DNA of 64,000 nt from Caulobacter sp. BP25 (GTDB lineage: Bacteria; Pseudomonadota; Alphaproteobacteria; Caulobacterales; Caulobacteraceae), in NCBI RefSeq assembly GCF_002737755.1, contig NZ_PEGH01000018.1, positions 620,001 to 684,000 of the forward strand, in the 5' to 3' direction. A program made the translations under genes and the position numbers. This document shows positions 35,914 through 44,134 of the stretch, in pieces. Positions within the stretch are counted from its first letter, which is position 1, and each line of letters begins with the position of its first letter. The notes below the pieces were generated by a model. It saw only the letters and a list, made by a program, of their open reading frames with translations. It did not search any database and had not been told where the DNA came from.

Positions 35914-38112
35914 CTAAGCCCAGCCCTTCTCCACCGCCCAGACGGCGAAGGCGTAGTCCAGGGCGATCTCCTTGAGGAAATCAAAGCGCCCGGAGGCCCC
36001 GCCGTGGCCGGCGTCCATGTTGATCTTCAAGAGGACGGGATTGCCACTGGTGGTGTGCTCGCGCAGTTTCGCCGTCCACTTCTCCGGCTCCCAGTAGGTG
36101 ACCCGGGGATCGGAGAGGCCGCCCGTCGCCAGCACCGCCGGATAGGGCTTGGTCGTGACATTGTCGTAGGGGCTGTAGCTGGCGATGTAGTCGTAAGCTT
36201 CCTTGTCTTCCAGCGGATTGCCCCATTCGGGCCATTCCGGCGGGGTCAACGGCAGGGTGGTGTCGCTCATCGTGTTCAGCACGTCGACGAACGGGACGGC
36301 CGCGATGATCCCGGCGAACAGGTCCGGGCGCATATTGCTGATCGCGCCCATCAGCATGCCGCCGGCCGAGCCGCCATAGGCCACCGTCTTCTCCGGCTTG
36401 CCGTAGCCGGCCGCGTGCAGATGCTCGGCGCAGGCGATGAAGTCGGTGAAGGTGTTCTTCTTCTTGAACTTCTTGCCGTCCAGGAACCAGCCCCAGCCCT
36501 TCTCCGAGCCGCCACGCGGACAGGCGGTGGCCCAGATCCAGCCTCGGTCGACCAGGCTGAAGTTGCGGATCGAGAAGCTGGGCTCCATGGCCATGCCGTA
36601 GCTGCCATAGCCGTACAGCAGCAGCGGCGCCGAGCCGTCCAGCTTGGTCCCCTTCTTCATCAGCACGAAGATCGGCACCTCGGCGCCGTCGGGCGCCTTG
36701 GCGTTGAGGCGGCGGGTCTCGTACTGCGACGGATCGTGGCCGGACGGGATTTCCTGCGTCTTGCGCAGGGTCCGTTGGCGGCTCTTCATGTCGTAGTCGA
36801 ACCACTGCCGGGGCGTGGTCATCGAGTTGTAGACGAAGCGGACCGTGTCGGTGTCGTACTCGTAGCCGCCCTCGAGCGACAGGGCGTAGGCGGCCTCGTC
36901 GAAGCCGATGACATGTTCGGCCCCGCCATTTTCACCTTGGGGCGCCGCCGTCACGGTGACGCGGTTGAGGGCGTCGACCTTCTCCAGGCGCACGAACCAG
37001 CGCTTGAAGGCCATGGTCCCCGAGATCAGACGGCCCGGCTGGTGCGGGATCCAGTCCTTCCAGTTCGCCTTGCCGGTCGCGGCTTCTGGCGCCGTGACCA
37101 GCTTCCAGTCGACCGCGCCGTCGGCGTTGGTGCGGATCACCCAGTGGTCGTTCCAGTGCTCGACCTCGTAGCGGACGCCGACTTCGCGCGGATGGAAGAT
37201 GACCGGCTTGGCGGTGGGATCGGCGGCCGGGATGATCAGCGCCTCGCTGGTCTCCTGGTTGCCGCACGAGATGACGATGTACTTGTCCGAGCTGGTCGCG
37301 CCGACGCCGATGAAAAAGCCCTCGTCGGGCTCGTCATAGATCAGCACGTCGTCCTTGGCCGTCCCACGCGCGGGGCGGCGATAGATCTTGGCCGGGCGGC
37401 CGTTGTCGTCCCGGAAGGTCCAGAACAGCCACTGGCTGTCAGGCGAAAAGCAGAAGTCGCCCGTGGTGCTCTCGACCGGACTCTCCAGAACCTTGCCGGT
37501 GGCCAGGTCCTTCACCAGGATGCGGTAGACCTCCGAGCCCTGCTCATCGACGGCGAAGGCGTAGAGCTTATGGTCGGGTGAGTGGGTGGCCGCGCCGACC
37601 TGGTAGAAGGCCTTGCCCTTCGACTCCGTCTCCTCGTCCAGCAGGACTTGCTCGGCGCCGCCCGCAACCGACTTGCGAGCGTGGATCGGGTGCTGGGCCC
37701 CCTTGTCGTAGCGGGTGTAGTACTCGAAGGGACCATCCTTGGCGGGGACGCTGGCGTCGTCCTCCTTGATGCGGCCCTTCATCTCCTCGAACATTTTTTG
37801 TTGCAGCGCCTCGGTCGAGGCCAGCATGGCCTTGGTGTAGGCGTTCTCGGCCGTCAGGTGTTCCTTGACGTCGGCCTTGATCAGGCTGGGGTCGCGCAGG
37901 ACCTTCTGCCAGTTGTCGTCCTTCATCCAGGCATAGTCGTCGGTCCGCTTGCGACCCAGCTGCTCGATCGTCTTGGGAATCTTCTTGGCGACCGGCGGGA
38001 CAGGGCGAGCGGGCGATGAGGGCATGGGAGATCCGAAAGCGATTTCAGGAAGGAGAGCGGACGACGAGGTAAGCGCCGCAGCGGCGCTCGTCATCAGTTG
38101 GCGACGATTCAT
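35914..38112 (-). CDS. ptrB: Oligopeptidase B-type prolyl oligopeptidase (S9A)
   Basis: A 732-residue serine peptidase that cleaves short peptides after basic residues. The beta-propeller occupies about 40-440, and the C-terminal alpha/beta-hydrolase has nucleophile Ser582 in AYGGSAGGML, Asp near TGGLSDPRVTYWEP and His in DAGHGGASGR. The family signature WIWATACPRGGSEKGWGWF is present. The N-terminus MNRRQLMTSAAAALTSSSAL looks like a twin-arginine signal, implying periplasmic export, which is unusual because E. coli PtrB is cytoplasmic. It starts 133 bases from the divergent protease gene. Confidence 0.92.
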   Translation of the reverse strand: MNRRQLMTSAAAALTSSSALLPEIAFGSPMPSSPARPVPPVAKKIPKTIEQLGRKRTDDYAWMKDDNWQKVLRDPSLIKADVKEHLTAENAYTKAMLASTEALQQKMFEEMKGRIKEDDASVPAKDGPFEYYTRYDKGAQHPIHARKSVAGGAEQVLLDEETESKGKAFYQVGAATHSPDHKLYAFAVDEQGSEVYRILVKDLATGKVLESPVESTTGDFCFSPDSQWLFWTFRDDNGRPAKIYRRPARGTAKDDVLIYDEPDEGFFIGVGATSSDKYIVISCGNQETSEALIIPAADPTAKPVIFHPREVGVRYEVEHWNDHWVIRTNADGAVDWKLVTAPEAATGKANWKDWIPHQPGRLISGTMAFKRWFVRLEKVDALNRVTVTAAPQGENGGAEHVIGFDEAAYALSLEGGYEYDTDTVRFVYNSMTTPRQWFDYDMKSRQRTLRKTQEIPSGHDPSQYETRRLNAKAPDGAEVPIFVLMKKGTKLDGSAPLLLYGYGSYGMAMEPSFSIRNFSLVDRGWIWATACPRGGSEKGWGWFLDGKKFKKKNTFTDFIACAEHLHAAGYGKPEKTVAYGGSAGGMLMGAISNMRPDLFAGIIAAVPFVDVLNTMSDTTLPLTPPEWPEWGNPLEDKEAYDYIASYSPYDNVTTKPYPAVLATGGLSDPRVTYWEPEKWTAKLREHTTSGNPVLLKINMDAGHGGASGRFDFLKEIALDYAFAVWAVEKGWA

Positions 38113-38245
38113 CGGAAAAAAATCCCGTAGCCTTAAACGACGCGCGACTGCGTCAGAACGACAACTTGCGGCGCGGAAAACCTGTGGTCAAACTCGATGC
38201 GCGGTCGGGCGCATGAGTTTTCTGTAAACTTGGCAAGGGGGCGAT

Positions 38246-39094
38246 ATGGCTTTGGACCTGTCCGTCGACCTGATCAAGGCGACGGTGCAACTGGAACAGC
38301 CCCTGGGCGACGGGTCTCGCACGGTGGGCACCGGCTTCCTGGTGTCGGCCCCGACGCCGGAGGGCAAGCCGCGCACGATCCTGGTCACCGCCGCTCACGT
38401 GCTGGAGAGAATGCCGTCGATGTCGGCGCGCATCGGCTATCGCATCCAGGGCTCGGAGGGCGTCTGGCGCTATGATCCCGAAGCGCTGAAAATCCGCGAT
38501 GGCGACCATCCGCTGTGGACCAAGCACCCGACCCGCGACGTGGCGGCCATGGTCGTCGAGGCGCCGCCCGAGTTCGCCAAGGCGGCGATCCCACTGAACT
38601 ATCTGGCGCAGGACGACACCTTCAACCGGTACAATCTGGGACCGGGCGACGAGATGATGGCGCTGGGCTTCCCGCGCGGACTTTCCGCCAACACGGCGGG
38701 CTTTCCGATCTTGCGCTCGGGCCGCGTGGCCTCCTATCCCCTGGCTCCGGCGAGCAACTTCCCGACCTTCCTGATGGATTTTTCGGTCTTCCCCGGCAAT
38801 TCGGGCGGGCCGGTGTTCATGGCCGAGGGCGCGCGCCGCCGGCCGGGCGCCAGCGAAAGCCAGGAGGTCCAGTTCGTGGCCGGCCTCTTGACCCAGCAGG
38901 TCGAGCTGTCGGGCGAGCGGCTTGAGATCGGCATCGTCACCCACGCCAAGTTCATCCGTGAGACGCTGGCCCTGCTGGATCAGCTTCCGGGCTCGGGGGT
39001 GACCCGGGCGCGGGCCGGCAAGTCCGAGCCGGCCATACCGGGCGCCACCCCCGCTGCAGCGGTTTCCGCGATGTCGATGGGCGCGTCGCGCTAG
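38246..39094 (+). CDS. Trypsin-like serine protease without signal peptide
   Basis: A 282-residue trypsin/DegP-fold protease domain. The triad is complete: His51 (VTAAHVLE), Asp98 (TRDVAAM) and Ser186 (PGNSGGPV). No signal peptide, PDZ domain or membrane helix is visible, so it seems cytoplasmic, or exported by an unrecognised route. The ribosome site AAGGGGGC precedes the ATG. Its stop codon TAG is the first three bases of a TAGAGC palindromic repeat. Target unknown. Confidence 0.82.
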   Translation: MALDLSVDLIKATVQLEQPLGDGSRTVGTGFLVSAPTPEGKPRTILVTAAHVLERMPSMSARIGYRIQGSEGVWRYDPEALKIRDGDHPLWTKHPTRDVAAMVVEAPPEFAKAAIPLNYLAQDDTFNRYNLGPGDEMMALGFPRGLSANTAGFPILRSGRVASYPLAPASNFPTFLMDFSVFPGNSGGPVFMAEGARRRPGASESQEVQFVAGLLTQQVELSGERLEIGIVTHAKFIRETLALLDQLPGSGVTRARAGKSEPAIPGATPAAAVSAMSMGASR

Positions 39095-39142
39095 AGCATT
39101 TTCCGATAAGCTTGAAACGGTTATCGGATCTAAAGGGCTCTA
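39092..39142. repeat. TAGAGC palindromic repeat after the protease gene
   Basis: The unit begins TAGAGCATTTTCCGATAA and ends GGGCTCTA, with inner arms CCGATAA/TTATCGG. It is nearly the same as unit 1 of the 33069 cluster read in reverse. Its first TAG is the stop codon of the protease gene. Confidence 0.88.
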
Positions 39143-39207
39143 GCTCGGAACAGACCCGCGCTCAGGCCGTTTCTTCTGCGACCACAACAACATCGCAGGA
39201 GAGAGTC

Positions 39208-39390
39208 ATGAGCACCAATCGTGTCGAAGGCGCCATGGACAAGGCCGCTGGCTCGGTGAAGCAAGCGGTCGGCAAGATGACCGACAACGAACGTCTCGAA
39301 GCCGAAGGCGCCGCCCAGAAGGCCAAGGGCGACATCCAGAACAAGGTCGGCAAGGCCCAGGACAAGATCGGCGACGCGATCAAGCGCTGA
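39208..39390 (+). CDS. CsbD-family stress protein
   Basis: A 60-residue, highly charged protein with the CsbD layout: VEGAMDKAAGSVKQAVGKMT, then KAKGDIQNKVGKAQDKIGDA, i.e. repeated amphipathic helices rich in Lys, Ala and Asp. CsbD-like proteins accumulate under general stress; biochemical role unknown. The ATG follows GGAGAGAG. It ends in an intrinsic terminator and stands alone. Confidence 0.93.
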   Translation: MSTNRVEGAMDKAAGSVKQAVGKMTDNERLEAEGAAQKAKGDIQNKVGKAQDKIGDAIKR

Positions 39391-39412
39391 ACACCGTCCC
39401 GTAACTGACAAG

Positions 39413-39443
39413 ACGGCCGCCGGATTGCTCCGGCGGCCGTTTT
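39413..39443 (+). terminator. Intrinsic terminator after csbD
   Basis: ACGGCCGCCGG-ATTGCT-CCGGCGGCCGT is a perfect 11-base-pair stem followed by TTT, 22 bases after the stop codon. Confidence 0.85.
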
Positions 39444-39473
39444 GCGTTCGGATCCCGAAAAGGCTCCAGCGGC

Positions 39474-41567
39474 TTAGAGGTCCATGGACAGCGAGACCTT
39501 CACCGTGCGCGGCGCGCCGGCGTAGAGCGTCGAGCTGGTCGCCCAGTAGCGCTTGTCGGTCACGTTGTCGGCGTTGATGCGCAGCGTCAGGTCGCGGTGG
39601 TCGGCGGTGGTCCAGCGATAGCCCGCGCCCAGGCTGTAGGTCACATAGCCCGGCAGCGACGCCAGGTTCAGGGCGTCGGCATAGCGCTGGCCGGTGTAGT
39701 AGGCGCCGCCGTTGATCGAGAGGCCGCGAAGGCGCGCGGGGCTGTACTGGGCGAAGATCGAGCCCGACCATTGCGGTGCGTTGACGACGTCCTTGCCCAC
39801 CTGCGCCGCCACCGAGGTCTTGCGTTGCGCGGCGTCCAGATACTGGCCGCTGAGGGCGATATCTATCTCGCGCGTCAGGCGGCCCGCCAGAGAGGCCTCC
39901 ACGCCCTTGTGGCGCGCGCGGCCATCCAGCACGTAGGTGTTGGCGGCGTTGGTGTAGGCCAGGCCACGGTCGATCTGGAACAGCGAGACCGAGGCCAAGG
40001 CGCCCAGGATTTCGGCGCGGGCGCCAAGCTCCATCTGCCGGCTGCGAGCCGGGTCCATCGTCTCGCCCGCGTTGGTGACGCCGTCCGGGGCCAGGCCGGC
40101 GGTTTCCAGGCCCTCGATGTAGGAGGCGTAGACGCTGGTGTGGCGGGTGGGGGTGTAGATCGCCGCCAGCGAAGGCGTGACGGTGGTGACGTCGTAGTCT
40201 TCCCCCGACTCCTTGGAGCGATAGTTCACGTAGCGCGCGCCGCCCAGAACCTGCCAGTGCTTGCCCAGCCGCACGGAGTCGACGGCGTAGACGCCCGTGT
40301 CGATGAAGGTGTCGCCTTGATTGACCGCGCGGCTCGACACCACCAGGTCGCTCATGGTCAGAGAGACGGGATTGTAGAGGTTCTGATTGGCGGCGACGTA
40401 GCGGATCTGCGTCTGGTCGCGGCGATACTGACTGGTGCGCGCGACGCCCAGAAGGAGGTCGTGATCCAGGGGGCCGGTCTCAAGCTTGCCGGCGATCTCG
40501 GCGCGGACATAGCGGTTGGCCCAGTACTGGTCCGGCGTCGCCGTCACGGCCAGCCTGCCCGCGCCCGTGGTCAGGTTGACGCTTCCCAGGGTGGCGATCA
40601 TGCGGTCGCGGTGCGCCTCGGCGCGGCCGCCCTCGACACGAACCGACCAGGCGTCGCTCAGGCGATAGTCGACGCGGGCGACGGCGTTCAGGCCCCAGGT
40701 GGTGAAGGGCGCGCCCTCGGGCGAGAACCGCGTCTCGGCGGTCGGGATGGCGGGAAGGGTGATCTTGCCGTTCACGGCCGTCGGTAGGGTGATCCCGCCC
40801 TGCTCCTCGCCCGTGCGGTTGTAGTATTCCAGATCGGTTCGGACGCTGAGGCGATCGCTGGGCGTCCAGTCGAACGCGCCGGTCAGCATTTCGCGGTGTC
40901 CGCTGACGTCGCGGGCGGCCGCCTCGGTATGGGCGGCGTAGCCGTTGACCCGCGCCCCGAACGTGTCGTTCGCATAGCTGCGGCCGATGTCGAAGCCGCC
41001 GCCGTAGCCGCCTTCGGAATCGGCGTTGGCGTAGACCTGGGTCACGGCCTCGGCGCCGGCCCGCTTGGTCACCAGGTTCAGGACGCCCGACGGCGTGGCG
41101 AAGCCGTAATAGATCGCCGAGACGCCTTTCAGCAGCTCGACGCGTTGCTTGTTCTCCACCGGCATGGGCGCGTAGTTGATGATCGGCAGGCCGCCGTTCA
41201 GCCGATAGTTGGCCGAGGCCGACACCGACAGGCCCCGGGCCACGAAGGTGTTGGTGTTGAAGGGGCTGGTCGTCTGCTGGGTGATCCCCGGGGTGTTGCG
41301 CAGCGCGCCTTCCAGCCCTTGCACGCCCTGGGCGTCCATCAGGGCGCGGGTGACGACATTGACCGTGGCCGGCGTGTCCAGCACCGAGCGGTTCCGGAAC
41401 ATGCCCACCTGCACGACGTCGGCCTTGAAACCCTGCCGGCGCCAGGTGACGATCACCTCCTCGTCCAGGCGTTGCTCAGCTTCGCGACGCGCGTGAGCCG
41501 CCGGCGGGTGCGCCGGCTCCAGAGCGGCGGGAGACAACGAGACGGCGGCGGCGGCAAGCAGGAGCAC
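39474..41567 (-). CDS. TonB-dependent siderophore receptor
   Basis: A 697-residue outer-membrane receptor of the FhuA/FpvA-like class for ferric siderophores. After a hydrophobic signal (LLLAAAAVSLSP...HAR) there is a TonB box-like EEVIVTW, the plug (TPATVNVVTRALMDAQGVQGL, NTPGI, GGLPIINYAPMPVE, LLKGVSAIYYGFATPSGVLN) and a barrel ending in the canonical Phe-free motif VSLSMDL. The start is GTG, with no strong ribosome site, so the N-terminus is uncertain. It is divergent from a PepSY membrane protein, and a Fur-like site lies between them, supporting iron-regulated uptake and reduction. Confidence 0.9.
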   Translation of the reverse strand: MLLLAAAAVSLSPAALEPAHPPAAHARREAEQRLDEEVIVTWRRQGFKADVVQVGMFRNRSVLDTPATVNVVTRALMDAQGVQGLEGALRNTPGITQQTTSPFNTNTFVARGLSVSASANYRLNGGLPIINYAPMPVENKQRVELLKGVSAIYYGFATPSGVLNLVTKRAGAEAVTQVYANADSEGGYGGGFDIGRSYANDTFGARVNGYAAHTEAAARDVSGHREMLTGAFDWTPSDRLSVRTDLEYYNRTGEEQGGITLPTAVNGKITLPAIPTAETRFSPEGAPFTTWGLNAVARVDYRLSDAWSVRVEGGRAEAHRDRMIATLGSVNLTTGAGRLAVTATPDQYWANRYVRAEIAGKLETGPLDHDLLLGVARTSQYRRDQTQIRYVAANQNLYNPVSLTMSDLVVSSRAVNQGDTFIDTGVYAVDSVRLGKHWQVLGGARYVNYRSKESGEDYDVTTVTPSLAAIYTPTRHTSVYASYIEGLETAGLAPDGVTNAGETMDPARSRQMELGARAEILGALASVSLFQIDRGLAYTNAANTYVLDGRARHKGVEASLAGRLTREIDIALSGQYLDAAQRKTSVAAQVGKDVVNAPQWSGSIFAQYSPARLRGLSINGGAYYTGQRYADALNLASLPGYVTYSLGAGYRWTTADHRDLTLRINADNVTDKRYWATSSTLYAGAPRTVKVSLSMDL

Positions 41568-41616
41568 GGGCGGATTTCCAACAGGGGCGATCGAAGGGCG
41601 CGATCCGTAGGGTTGT

Positions 41617-41631
41617 TGAGAATGAATTGCA
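41617..41631. promoter_or_regulatory. Candidate Fur box
   Basis: TGAGAATGAATTGCA reads on the minus strand as TGCAATTCATTCTCA, matching the 7-1-7 Fur consensus TGATAATNATTATCA at ten of fourteen specified positions. It sits between a siderophore receptor and a PepSY protein, exactly where an iron-responsive operator is expected. Confidence 0.5.
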
Positions 41632-41734
41632 ATAACGCAGGGCGAGAGTGGCGCGCTTTCTGCGACTGAAATTCAGTAGCGCGCCCTGTCAGGTGGTGTA
41701 GGAGCAGCCAACCGCGCGTGAACGAGGCCTTCGA

Positions 41735-42955
41735 ATGTCATCCCCCAACGGATCGAGTGCAGGCCTAAGGATTGATCCGATCCTACTGAAGGCCAGGCTG
41801 CGAGGCGGGCTGTTCTGGCTGCATTCCTGGCTTGGCCTGACCGTCGGTTTCGTCCTGGCGCTGATCGGCCTGTCGGGTGCGCTGATGGCGTTCGAGGACC
41901 CGATCATGGAGGCGCTGAGCCCCGGGGTGGCTCGCGTGGCGCCCAGTCCCAGGCCCGTTCTGACGCCGGACGCTCTGCTGGCGCGGTTCGTCGCCCAGAA
42001 CCCGGACGCGCGTCCGACCACGCTGACGCTTCGATCCCAGCCTGGCGCCAGCCCCCAGGTCACCTTCGCCAGCCTCGCCGAGCCCAAGGCCAAGGCGCGC
42101 AAGCTCTATCTGGACCCCTATGAAGGCCGCGTTCTCGGACCGGCCACCGGCGAGACGTTCTTCGCGACCGTGCGCCAGTTCCACCGCTATCTGCTGCTGC
42201 CCGGAGACGGCGAGGGCTGGGGGCGGCGGATCACCGGCGTGACGGCTATCTGCCTGGTGTTCTTCGTGCTGACAGGGCTTTACCTGCGCTGGCCGCGCCG
42301 GGTTCTGGACTGGAAGGTCTGGCTGAAGCCCAATCTGAAGCTGAAAAAGCGCGGCCTTTACTGGTCGCTGCATTCGGTCGTCGGCACCTGGGTGCTGCCT
42401 GTTTATCTCGTGATCGCCCTAACCGGCCTGACCTGGTCCTACGATGGCTATCGGGCTGTCTTCCAGCGGGTGCTGACCGGTTCGGCGCCGGAAGCCGAGC
42501 CCGCGGCCGCCAAGACCGAAAAGCCCGCCAAGGCGACCGCCTCGCCCAAGGCCGCGCCGCCCTCGCTCGACAAGGTCTTCGCCGCCGTCAGCCAGGGCGG
42601 TCCCCGCGAGGTGATCCTGACGATCCCGAAGACCGCCAAGGCTCCGGTGCGCGTTCGCACCCTGGCCCAGGCCGCGCCGCATGAGCGGGCCTTCGACGAG
42701 TGGCGCGTTGACGCCCGCTCGGGCCAGGTCGTGGAGCGCCAGGCCTATGCCGAGCGCAGCTTGGGCGAGAAGATCGTCTATGCGCGTCTGGCCGTGCACC
42801 GAGGCGCTTTCTTTGGTCCCGTGGGGGCGACCCTCTTCATGCTGGCGGCGGCGGCGATGGCGCTGTTTCCGATCACCGGCCTTCTGCTGCGCTTGGGGCG
42901 AACCCAGGCCGCGCGGCGCAAGAGGGCCTCGGTCTCGCCTCAGACCTCCTCGTAG
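41735..42955 (+). CDS. PepSY-associated TM protein (putative siderophore-iron reductase)
   Basis: A 406-residue inner-membrane protein with the PepSY_TM architecture: a first helix LHSWLGLTVGFVLALIGLSGAL (about 29-50), a periplasmic PepSY domain, a paired helix around 170-190 (GVTAICLVFFVLTGLYL), a third (WSLHSVVGTWVLPVYLVIALTG), and a last helix near 372-390. Conserved His residues in the helices (LHSW, FHRY, LHSV, VHRG) could bind heme, as in ferric-siderophore reductases. A Lys/Ala/Pro-rich insert lies near 250-275. It is divergent from the siderophore receptor; its stop overlaps the convergent OsmC gene by 16 bases. Confidence 0.85.
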   Translation: MSSPNGSSAGLRIDPILLKARLRGGLFWLHSWLGLTVGFVLALIGLSGALMAFEDPIMEALSPGVARVAPSPRPVLTPDALLARFVAQNPDARPTTLTLRSQPGASPQVTFASLAEPKAKARKLYLDPYEGRVLGPATGETFFATVRQFHRYLLLPGDGEGWGRRITGVTAICLVFFVLTGLYLRWPRRVLDWKVWLKPNLKLKKRGLYWSLHSVVGTWVLPVYLVIALTGLTWSYDGYRAVFQRVLTGSAPEAEPAAAKTEKPAKATASPKAAPPSLDKVFAAVSQGGPREVILTIPKTAKAPVRVRTLAQAAPHERAFDEWRVDARSGQVVERQAYAERSLGEKIVYARLAVHRGAFFGPVGATLFMLAAAAMALFPITGLLLRLGRTQAARRKRASVSPQTSS

Positions 42956-43410
42956 GTCGCCGCGTAGTCGACCGGGAAGTTCACCGAACGGGCGATGAAG
43001 CAGACCTTGTGGATCTCGTGATGGATGGCGTCGGCCTTGGCCAGATCGGCGCCATGCTCGACGACGATGTGGGGCCGCAGGGTCGCGCGCAGGAAGCGGC
43101 CGGCGCCGTCCGGCGTGCTCTCCCCGACGCCCAGCGGCTGGTCGCGATAGCCGCGCACCACGATCCCGGCGCGGGACGCCAGATGCAGGTACCACAGCAT
43201 GTGGCAGGCGCTCAGCGAGGACAGCAGCAGGTCCTCGGGATTGTGCAGGGTGGGATCGCCGCCCAGCAGCGGATCGTTGGAGCAGGCGATCGGCGGCTTG
43301 CCAGGCGTGCGCACCTCCCAGGTGCGGTCATAGCCGCGATAGTTCCGCGTGCCCTGGCCCCGGTCTCCGGTCCATTCGATCAGGCTGGTGTAGTCGTGCT
43401 GCTTGGCCAT
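42940..43410 (-). CDS. OsmC-family peroxiredoxin-like protein
   Basis: A 156-residue OsmC/YhfA-type protein that may reduce hydroperoxides. Two redox cysteines are present at Cys69 (SLSACHMLWYL) and Cys137 (HKVCFIARS), and the NPEDLLLSSLSAC helix is the family hallmark. The start at 43410 replaces an 11-residue longer frame. It ends inside the 3' end of the PepSY gene, and unusual CCTAGG repeats lie just upstream. Confidence 0.9.
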   Translation of the reverse strand: MAKQHDYTSLIEWTGDRGQGTRNYRGYDRTWEVRTPGKPPIACSNDPLLGGDPTLHNPEDLLLSSLSACHMLWYLHLASRAGIVVRGYRDQPLGVGESTPDGAGRFLRATLRPHIVVEHGADLAKADAIHHEIHKVCFIARSVNFPVDYAATYEEV

Positions 43411-43455
43411 GGCTCGGAACTCCTTGGGGGCAGCTTGAACCAAACCTAGCCGCCT

Positions 43456-43542
43456 CCCTAGGCCTTGTGCCTAGGGCCCATCGTTCCGCTGTTCAACCCG
43501 GACGGTGGCGCACCCCCAAAAAGCCTTGGGGCGCCCTAGGGC
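43456..43542. promoter_or_regulatory. CCTAGG repeat cluster upstream of the OsmC gene
   Basis: CCCTAGG-7 bases-CCTAGGG (43456-43476) forms a 7-base dyad, and a third CCCTAGGG lies at 43534-43541. CTAG-containing hexamers are normally rare in such G/C-rich genomes, so three in 90 bases in front of a promoter suggest an operator. No known regulator is recognised. Confidence 0.35.
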
Positions 43543-43615
43543 AAGCCCGAACCTGGCTGATCCATGGGTCCTCGCCACAAGGGCGAGGAAGGCTGGTTTG
43601 GAGGGCGTGAAATGA

Positions 43616-44062
43616 TCAGCCGTAGATGACCGAGATGGTTTCGGCGACGCAGGCGGGACGCTCCTCGCCCTCGATCTCGATTGTGCACTCGTTCTTCATC
43701 TGCAACCCGCCGGCCTTGGGCTCGACGCTGACCAGCTTCTGGCGCATGCGCACGCGCTTGCCGACCCGGACCATGCCGGTGAAGCGGACCTTGTCGCAGC
43801 CGTAGTTGATGCCGCGCGTCACGCCCGTGACGCGCAGAATGCCCGCGCCCAGCATCGGGATCAGCGACAGGGTCAGAAAGCCGTGGGCGATCGGGCCGCC
43901 GATCTCCTTGGTCGCGCGTTCGACGTCGACGTGAATCCACTGGTGGTCGCCGGTGGCCTCAGCGAACTGATTGACGCGCGCCTGGGTGATCTCGACCCAG
44001 TCGGACACCCCAAGCTCCTGGCCCACCAGGCCGGCGAGGTCGGCGTAGGCGACTTCCTTCAT
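43616..44062 (-). CDS. MaoC-like (R)-specific enoyl-CoA hydratase
   Basis: A 148-residue single hot-dog protein that hydrates enoyl-CoA. The catalytic motif is seen in the segment QFAEATGDHQWIHVD (Asp and His) followed by GGPIAHGFLTLSLIP, typical of MaoC/NodN-type hydratases. The ATG at 44062 has AGAGAGAA upstream. It belongs with the acyl-CoA synthetase, crotonase and GMC/P450 genes nearby in a lipid or terpenoid degradation context, though the nucleotidyltransferase gene lies in between. Confidence 0.9.
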   Translation of the reverse strand: MKEVAYADLAGLVGQELGVSDWVEITQARVNQFAEATGDHQWIHVDVERATKEIGGPIAHGFLTLSLIPMLGAGILRVTGVTRGINYGCDKVRFTGMVRVGKRVRMRQKLVSVEPKAGGLQMKNECTIEIEGEERPACVAETISVIYG

Positions 44063-44134
44063 GGCGTTCTCTCTCCCAAACATTTGTTTGGATTGGTGGC
44101 ATGTGGCGGCGCCGAGGGCAAGCGTTCCCGGCGG

